From: Balanoglossus misakiensis
Taxonomy: Eukaryota > Hemichordata
DNA: 64,000 nucleotides
Direction of reading: 5' to 3'
NCBI GenBank assembly: GCA_040954595.2
Contig: CM082580.2
Coordinates: 11,780,001-11,844,000, forward strand
Numbering within the stretch: position 1 is the stretch's first letter; the number at the start of each line of letters is the position of its first letter. Below, one piece after another: positions 56,334-64,000 of the stretch. A model generated the notes under the pieces. The model worked only from the letters and a program-made list of their open reading frames with translations, ran no database searches and had not been told where the DNA came from. The position numbers and the translations under genes are program-made.

Positions 56334-59013
56334 CTAGCTTAATGACTCTTGGTGTGAAACAGAAAGATCGCCCAGAAGTATGACACAGACAGCAACGGTC
56401 TTGCACGCCAGGTAAATCAAAACAAAACACCTATCGACGATCTTCGCAACCAAAAACCATTCCAGTTGAATGTTCTTTTCCCTCGCCTTCTTGTCGTAAA
56501 ATTCCCGAAGTTGCTTCATTTCCTCGCATGTGTCACTGTCGCGGGTAACATGGACTGCTCCGGGGTGGCCCGCACTTCTCCTGATGGACGAGACTGGAGA
56601 AGACCCCAAAGTATCCGCGGTACCGTTCGTCCCATTGGAGTTGACCAGCGACATTCTCATTTCATTGGTTTCACAGTCTAGTTTCGCGATATCTTCGTCT
56701 GGCCCAATTCGGAATCCGAAAACGGGGCCCAGTCTGCCGAGTATCCATTTCCTGACCCAAGGCGAGGCTCTTGAATGGAGATTTCCTCGGTGGTGGATGT
56801 TAATAACCATTATTGATATTCCAATCGACAGAAGCACGAGAATTATAGCGACACAGTAGAATTCACCTGTGGAGACATGTACGAGAGAGGTATAATATCA
56901 TTGTGATAATGTTTCTCGTTTTACCGCCTCTTTATCGTCGTTACCGAAACTTGGTTGCATTTCTTGTGAAGTTCAATCTGCAGTTTTATACCGAATTATT
57001 CTAAAATCTAAAACCTACCTATAACAGACAGAACATCAGAGCGGGGCATGTTTTCGGTCATCACCACAAGAAAGACGGTCATTGACAGCATGATTGTAAC
57101 ACCGAAGCCAACTTTCTCGCCAGACTCGGAGGGCAGGAAGAAGACGAAGACGATAGCGGCGCTCAACACGCAACACGGCAGCAGAATGTTAGCCAGGTAA
57201 TACAACGGACGACGTCGCAAGACCACCGTGAAGATGACGTCCGAGTACGGAACACCCACTTCATCGGGATAATAACTGGTGTCATTGGTTGTTGTCATGC
57301 CAACCAGATCCCACTCTCCCAAAGAAGTAAATGCGCTCTCCCTCCCTATACATAGAGAACAAGTTATTATTATAGACTTCAGTGTAACATTCGTAGTATG
57401 GAAATACACGGACTACAACGGGAAGTTCAACAGTTTAAGAGTTTTGGCAACTACGATCTACGTACAAATCTTATACAGAAGAATAGATTTTCTGAACTCA
57501 ACGAGACCCTGCGAGATCGCGCGTGACCAGGCAGTTTGTGTGGGAGGACATTCTCATATGACACAGGACAACAACACATGTGTTCATCGGCACGAAAGTT
57601 ACAATTATTGTCTACTTATTTTGTTGTAAAACATGAACACAATCGGTCTATCGAACAACACTAACCTTCACCAATGAGAGTGATTTCACTGGTGGAGTAT
57701 TGCCAGGGGCCAAACTTCAGTGGACACGACTGCTTGTCAAACGGGAAATGTTGGATAGCGATTTGACAAATACTGTTAAAAACGACCGGCGCTGCCCACA
57801 GAACGGTTCCATCGCTGTAAAGTTTGACTATATGATTCCTGAGGAAATTGTTGTTGTCGCTTCGAAAGCTGAAATGCAATGTATGATAATTCTTAGCATT
57901 ACTATGCAAGTATGACCAATCCCAGCAAGCACTTCGGCATAGCTTTTAATAGTCTGTTTCCGGCGTCAAATTTAAATCAAAAGACGGCGACTTTGTTACA
58001 GTCGCCCAAACTTACTTGTTATAGAGTATTACTTGCGGTAACCATAGCAACCTTGCAGGCAGTTGAATGTGCTGCAAATCGTCATAATCAGAAGCATTCC
58101 AGACCATGAATTCATCTTTCCAGATCTTGGAGTTGTGACACACGAGAGAAAAGAATTAATGAACACTTAAATATTGACAGAGTATACAAAATCTAGGTCG
58201 TTGGGTATTTCACATCGCAAGCCATAATAACATCAATACATATTTACAAAATCGCTCTGTCAAATATGTCATATTAGAGCCACTCGTGGGTTTTCGTTGA
58301 TTATTTATGCTATATCATCGAAATGACGCTTTCCTTACCAAGGTAACCCAAGCGCTTGTTTTCATCATCTGGACTCTTTCGTCCTGTGGACAAATTAGAA
58401 ATGTTCCTATTGTTATACATCTAGTTGTTATCATTTATTCTTGAAGCGTGTCATGTGACGACCAGGCTGTGAAACACAACACACCACAACAGTTGTGGTA
58501 ATAGTAGGTACAGAGAAAGTCAAACACGTTTTATTCCTTCAAAACTTACCAGTTTCAGTACCTGTGATACAAAAAACTTCATTTTCACTTCGGTTGGCCT
58601 TTTGGCATTATATGTTGGCCGAATTGCTGGGTTATAACCTGACAACAGATAATTGACAAGTCGCTCGGTGAAACTTATTTGTCGTTCCAAGACAAGTGAG
58701 GTTTGGTTTCGTGATGAAGTTGTTGAATATTCATAAGCTGCAACCATGAAAGAAAATGAGTACAGAATGTCAAGACAACAAAGTACTCTCATATGTCGTA
58801 CGGAATGAGTAAAATGTACTTCCAAATGGTCTAACTAACACGAAACTAATCTACCCAAAATTTCATGGGAAAAGGAAAAAAAAGAATTATTGGCCTGAAT
58901 GATCAACCAATGATCACGTTACCTGAAATACTGATTGAATGACTGACAAAGATGATAACGTAAACGAGTAACAAACATTTTCGTGTGCCAGTTTTAGGGA
59001 TCACAGCCATCAT
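56334..59013 (-). CDS. Nicotinic-type Cys-loop receptor subunit, copy 2
   Basis: Paralogue of the subunit gene at 49022-52665 with the same seven-exon plan. Exons (high to low): 59013-58923, 58737-58550, 58383-58339, 58125-58016, 57868-57666, 57345-57019, 56866-56334; 1497 nt, 498 aa. The five internal exons have exactly the same lengths as in copy 1 (188, 45, 110, 203, 327). A signal peptide (CLLLVYVIIFVSHSISIS), loop-A Tyr (ILYNN), Cys-loop (CQIAIQHFPFDKQSC), loop-B Trp (KFGPWQY) and four membrane segments are present. M2 begins GEKVGFG, the cation-type Glu. Loop C reads YYPDEVGVPY, again Glu-Val instead of Cys-Cys. The M3-M4 loop is 15 residues longer than in copy 1 and has two NGT sequences. 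Confidence 0.92.
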
Positions 59014-61538
59014 GGTCCGTGCTTCTTTTCTGCGCTAACAATGTATCTAAAGTGAACGAACCCTTATTTTAAAATATGTAATTCATTCGGCCCAAAGTGA
59101 TTAATATGTGATATGAGACTAGATGTTAATAATATATTGTTGTTTCTTTTTAATTTTAATTAGTGTACTTAGTGTAATTTCACTCAGAATGACAAAAATA
59201 TCCATTATTCACAGCAGATAATGAACAAGTTACATCATCCACGGTTACTAGAATTTACCAACAAAATAGTCTCATGGGAAAAGGAGTTTCAAATTGCTCT
59301 CTAAGTACAATGAGAGGAATGGCTTGGAAGGGGGATAATTCCATGAAACTCTGGAATTCATTCACAAATTTCTTTATTTGCATCGTTTTGAATTTATTTT
59401 TACAGATTCCTAAATCTAGACTCCAACTTGCCATGGTGACTGTGCATTGGTGATTGTACACCTTTAAACCACAAGCTTTGTGATAGTTTATATTGCATAG
59501 CAGATTCAAACAGTACATTGCTCAGAGCAATATATATTAATTCTCTCTCTAAACTTAAAGTAAACTTCACACATTTACTGGTGACACTGTAGCAAAATAA
59601 ACATTCTAGTTCTGAATTTAAGGGCAGTTCCATTCCTGGGTGTACACATTATTCACCCTGTTAATATCTTTCATTGGATAACAGGGGATAGTACTACAGA
59701 GGTTAAGTCAATTATGATTTATATTACTATTGTATAACACGAAACTATGTTCTTCACAGCAGGTGAACACTTGCTGCAAATCAGAAAGTACAATTATCTT
59801 TCTCATGGAATTTCGATATCAAACAAATATCCACCAATTGAATATTCAGTAAGTAATTGCTTTTGTTATCACATGCATCTTGATTAATAAAATATTGACA
59901 TATTTGATTAAATTGGCGTTTTTTCCCATCACAATTAGTACCATTTTGCAGTGCATATTGGCGATGCCTTGACACATTCAGAATGGATGGAAATTACCAC
60001 TGCAAACTAATTTGTCATTGTTGACATTTTGAATAAACCACAAGACAAGAGATACATAGAATACTTGGCAGCATTTGAGCCTACAAGCTACGGCACCAAA
60101 TCACTCAACAAAGCAGTCAGCGCCCAGAATGTCAGACTGAGACACATGTATCACAAACACCAGTATATCCCGCAGACACAAGACAAATTGGCAAACTGCC
60201 AGGTATAAATATCTTTTGGCAAATTACATTGTTCATCACACAAAAGAGATGGCTCTTAAAAGATAGATGTCTACATATCAGATAATTAAAATAGGTAAAA
60301 AAATATCTTTCAGCAGAAACGCTAGCAAACGTCAAACAATATCTTATGTGAAATATTGCATCAAGTCTAATATTGCAGTAAAGACTCCAGAAAAAGAAAA
60401 TCCAGTCGAAGCTGGTCATAATGATGGATTGAAATAAATGCTATAAGCTTCGAAAGTATTTTCACATAAGCTGGTATAGGACGGACTTACAAAAACCGTT
60501 GCACCAAAATAATTTCATGTTTTGGCCATGGGTTGCATCAATCTCCTAAGTACTATGAAGTTGTAATCAAAACACACAAGGTAATGTAGCAAATCTATGA
60601 AAAGAAATATAAACAAGAAATGAGTTGGGCAGAATAGTTTGTGTGTGCCGACAGATTTAAAAATCTACCCTAAAAACTCATCAACACAAAGTAAGGAATC
60701 TCACTCCCAGCATTTGCATGCAATGCAGTGTAAAGCCTCTGTATCCACTAAACAAGTTATAATTATAGCTCTTATTTTATTTACAGAATAATTTTAGGAA
60801 TATTTTACTTTACTTGTTTATATTACATATTTGAATTTTTTCTCTCTTCTAATTGAATGTCCCTGATTGACATCATGTGATGAAAATTTTAAAATATTCA
60901 CAATAAAGGAAAATAAAGTCAAGATTGTTTTACACTCGCTATTGGAATGAAATTGATTGATTTGAACAACAGACCATGATGGAGGTGTTAATCAGTTTAA
61001 AAATATGAAAAAATAATTTCAAAATAATTTGTGATCTGATAGAACATAAAGTAGGTTTCACATTCCCACCATAGAGGGCGCAGCATCATCACTCACTTGA
61101 GGAAACAAGTTTGTTTCCAGGCACTGAAGACAAGGTTGATGTTGTCAGTCCAAAAGGAGGAGAAAAGCTTTCTTTGGTCTCTGAAGGGGACACTAACATT
61201 ACACAGATACCACCAGATAGAGTAGCGGCTGGCTTGGCTCCCTTCTGGGGGTCAGAGGTTATTTCCATACCGACGCAACAAAGGCCATCATCACTGTGCA
61301 CCAATGGATCGCTTTTGTTTCAACATCATATTAGAAAGATGAATCCTGGGGTGCTTGGCGATGTGATGGTGATCTGTCCTGGCAAATCCTATTCCCCCTA
61401 TATATAATCTACTGTCCCCATATCTCTGACTGTACATGGATTATTCTACTTCATGGAAGAGGGAAGGCAGACTGGCAAGAAAAATAAACAGGCACGGCAT
61501 CCATGTTGATATGGTTACTTGGTTTGTCTGTTTTAGAT
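59014..61538. other. Spacer upstream of receptor copy 2
   Basis: This contains the promoter side of the second receptor subunit and the 3' UTR of the ankyrin-repeat gene. Open frames at 61089-61407 on both strands have no splice partner or recognisable sequence. I see no other gene. Confidence 0.5.
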
Positions 61539-63933
61539 TTATGACCTCCAGAGTGTGAAGTTGGGTTGGTTTGAAGACTGTGACTTGGGTTTGAAATCTT
61601 CCTCGGCTAGAACATCGCCACCAAGTAGTGCTGCCATTTGTGATGCTGTGTATAACAACACATAAAAATTAAGATTGAAAGTGTCATTGTTTGTTGCTTG
61701 GAATAATGAGATTGTGCAACTGTCAAACATGTTGACTGATCTATCAATTGATTGATTGGTTGTTTGATTACTTACAGTTATTTGTTTTGTTTCTTTGAAA
61801 TGGATCAGGTCGTATTGCATAGGCAGAGTCCGGTCTCGAATATGCAGCCTGAAAAAATAATTAAGCAGTTTTTGAGAAAAAGATAACTATACTTTGATTA
61901 TTGTGACAAGTATGTGATGCCTATACAGCCAATGAAAAAATGTACAGTTAACTCAAGTGATGGAGATGATGACAAGTGACAGATGGCATATCTCACCATC
62001 CTGATACCAGATCCAGGTCTTGCTATTGCACTGACTGTGGTGGTACTTGTTGAGTTGAGTTTACTGGATGACGGCGGTCTATCAATCTAAAACAAAAGCA
62101 AACACAAAAAATAAAATCTGATCACAAACATGCAATCATTGCACATCAAAATTATTTTTAATATTTGCAAATTTAAGATTAATGGTTACTTTTTTCTCTA
62201 ATGATACAGTAAATGCATCATCTAAAAAAAATAATTTGCAATTACGCCATTTATTAGAATTCTAAAATTTCCATTATACTGACTACAGAGATAAGTTATC
62301 ATTGTACATGTTGCCCGCAGGCAAAATAACATTCTCTACAGATCCATATGAGGATTTCCATTTGGCCAGATTTCTGAAACACAGAATATAACTGCGTAAA
62401 AATAACCATGTCTGGCCATAAATTCTGCCATCTCATTAAGAAGTGACAATCAATGGCAAATTTTCAATGACATTTCATACAGAAACTACATGCACAAGAT
62501 TGTCCTCCAATGCAGACAGTTCTAAATGAATGGAAGTTGATTGTGATAAATTAAACTATTGTGAAGTAAGAACTGGCGCTGTGTCTACAGAGGACAGTTA
62601 CATTGAAACTAATAAATCAGATGCTTGTTGACATTTATACACAGCTCTCAATGTCTGCAGTTCAATAGCATCCAATTTACCACAAGACAGGTACCTCAGT
62701 GTGCTAATTCAGTCATATCAATTTCTTTAATAGATACTGGATTTTTTTATTCGATAAAACCTGATAAAATATCCTGAGGTAGATATTAGATCTGAGTCCA
62801 AAACTGCATGACAATCAGCAACTTGTAACCCACCCAGGTCATCACCATGACTACCAAGATCTGGAGCACCAGAAATAAAGATTCATAAAAACTGAATCCT
62901 TACCTTTTTAATAATTCCTTTGTTTATAAGTTGTTGCTTAGTTGACCTGGGACAACCTAGCATCGCAAAATGTGCCCAGATTTTCTCTGAAGCAGAAGCA
63001 AAATCTTTCGGTGACCTAGAAATTAAAGGAAAAAATATGACATGATATATTTTGGAACTGACGAATTTTTCTGAAGTGTGTCAAATCAAATTATTTGTTG
63101 GAAGGCCATCCTGGGGTACCCTCAACTGTAATACTCAACCAAATCCAACAGTCTGACTCTGACTGTACTATACACTGGGTTTATTTATACTTCATCGATC
63201 TTAAAGAAAAATTATACAGCAAAAGTAGTTTTCACAACGGGGAGGCAACAAACTCCACAGGCTGCAATTCAAAATGGATGAACTCAACTAAAGGGAAGAA
63301 TTTAAATAATTTATTTTATCAAAGGATGTGGTAAACAAACATCTCTTTGTGGTTTTTAAATCCAGCAAAAATTTGAAAGTGTGTGGAGGAGTCTGAAAGC
63401 CTGTGTGTCCCCAGGGAGTCTTCTATCTCACAAGTAAATGGAACTTTAAAGGTCAACTAGCTTTTAGGATAAGAGATTGGAGAGCAGCTTTCCATCAGAG
63501 CTGTCTGGGCCGTGATTGATGCAACTGAGATTGCGTTTTTTGCTGAACTCACCTGCCTTCAGAGTCTTGCAACTCGGGCTGCGCTCCGCGCTCAAGAAGT
63601 AACATAACAACCTGAGCAGAGGGAAGGAAATGGGTGAAGTAAGAATGCCGCTGAGAATCCATTTAGAGACAGACGACAAATTAGGCTCAATTTGTGTCTG
63701 GAATACTTCAACAGAAAATGGAATCAGCTATCCACCATTATCTTTATATGACAACAAACTGATCAAGTTTGTGAAACAGACAAAAAAGTGTTAAAATCTT
63801 GGCCTGACCTTGCCATGTTCTTGAAAAGTTGCTGCATGTAGTGGAGTCCATAGTGTTCCTTTGTTCTGATAATTGATCTCTATTCCACTGTCCAGTAGAG
63901 CCTTGACTACGTCATGAAAACCCCAAAAGGCAG
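61539..63933 (-). CDS. Ankyrin-repeat protein, 3' part only
   Basis: The gene runs in from the right edge and its 5' exons are outside the window. Visible exons (high to low): 63933-63809, 63611-63553, 63015-62904, 62086-61997, 61848-61776, 61645-61539; 187 codons before the stop, phases consistent. The first two exons encode two ankyrin repeats (FHDVVKALLDSGIEINYQNK, then TPLHAATFQEHGKVVMLLLE and RGAQPELQDSEGRSPKDFA). After them comes a helical segment (ASEKIWAHFAMLGCPRST), then a low-complexity Ser/Thr/Pro tail (RPPSSSKLNSTSTTTVSA) and the end QPNFTLWRS. Ankyrin repeats mediate protein binding. I do not recognise the specific family from this tail. Confidence 0.85.
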
Positions 63934-64000
63934 CTGTCAAATGCAAAAAGTTAATTAAAAATTTGTGCATAATTCGTCTAGAAAAAGAATAATTTTGCAT

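Noticed and set aside
61089-61407. Frames on both strands near the end of the ankyrin gene, considered as an alternative last exon
   Set aside because: No convincing acceptor in phase with the ankyrin exons was found, and the exon at 61645-61539 already supplies a stop.

Overview
The window is eukaryotic, from an invertebrate animal. Genes are split into many short exons with GT-AG introns (two GC-AG exceptions). The recognisable proteins are metazoan orthologues with metazoan-type sequence, and spacers are AT-rich with small tandem repeats. The gene set would fit an amphioxus- or hemichordate-like deuterostome or a lophotrochozoan; I cannot settle the phylum by reading.

Layout, left to right. 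1-1964 is the 3' flank of NFX1. NFX1 (minus, 9056 to 1965, 20 coding exons) is complete. A divergent spacer leads to an unrecognised six-exon gene (plus, 10590-13672). A possible upstream leader exon (14659-14845) precedes MLH1 (plus, 15362-19931, 17 exons, 760 aa). MLH1 converges on SARNP (minus, 24017-21159, 10 exons, 257 aa). ZW10 (minus, 30404-24555, 21 exons, 751 aa) lies upstream of SARNP in the same direction. A 456-bp foldback transposon with identical 154-bp arms and a perfect 9-bp target duplication sits 24 bp upstream of the ZW10 start codon. From 30.9 to 49 kb the window is gene-poor. It holds one unrecognised disordered-protein gene (plus, 35425-42703, mostly one 1.5-kb GC-rich exon) and an ACACA-type pentanucleotide satellite. 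From 49 to 59 kb there is a tandem pair of nicotinic-receptor-like Cys-loop subunits (minus) with a STARD4/5/6-type lipid-transfer gene between them on the opposite strand. The window ends inside an ankyrin-repeat gene (minus) that is complete only at its 3' end.

Every multi-exon model below was built by hand from splice sites, and for each one the reading phase is consistent across all junctions and the summed coding length is a multiple of three. The neighbours do not form an obvious pathway: MLH1 (mismatch repair), SARNP (mRNA export), ZW10 (kinetochore and Golgi-ER tethering), NFX1 (RING/R3H regulator), two channel subunits and a START protein. They are best read as ordinary syntenic neighbours. 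The most unusual items are the very young foldback element at the ZW10 promoter, the two orphan genes, the paired Cys-loop subunits that both lack the loop-C vicinal cysteines, and clusters of nuclear-receptor half-sites in the NFX1 locus.
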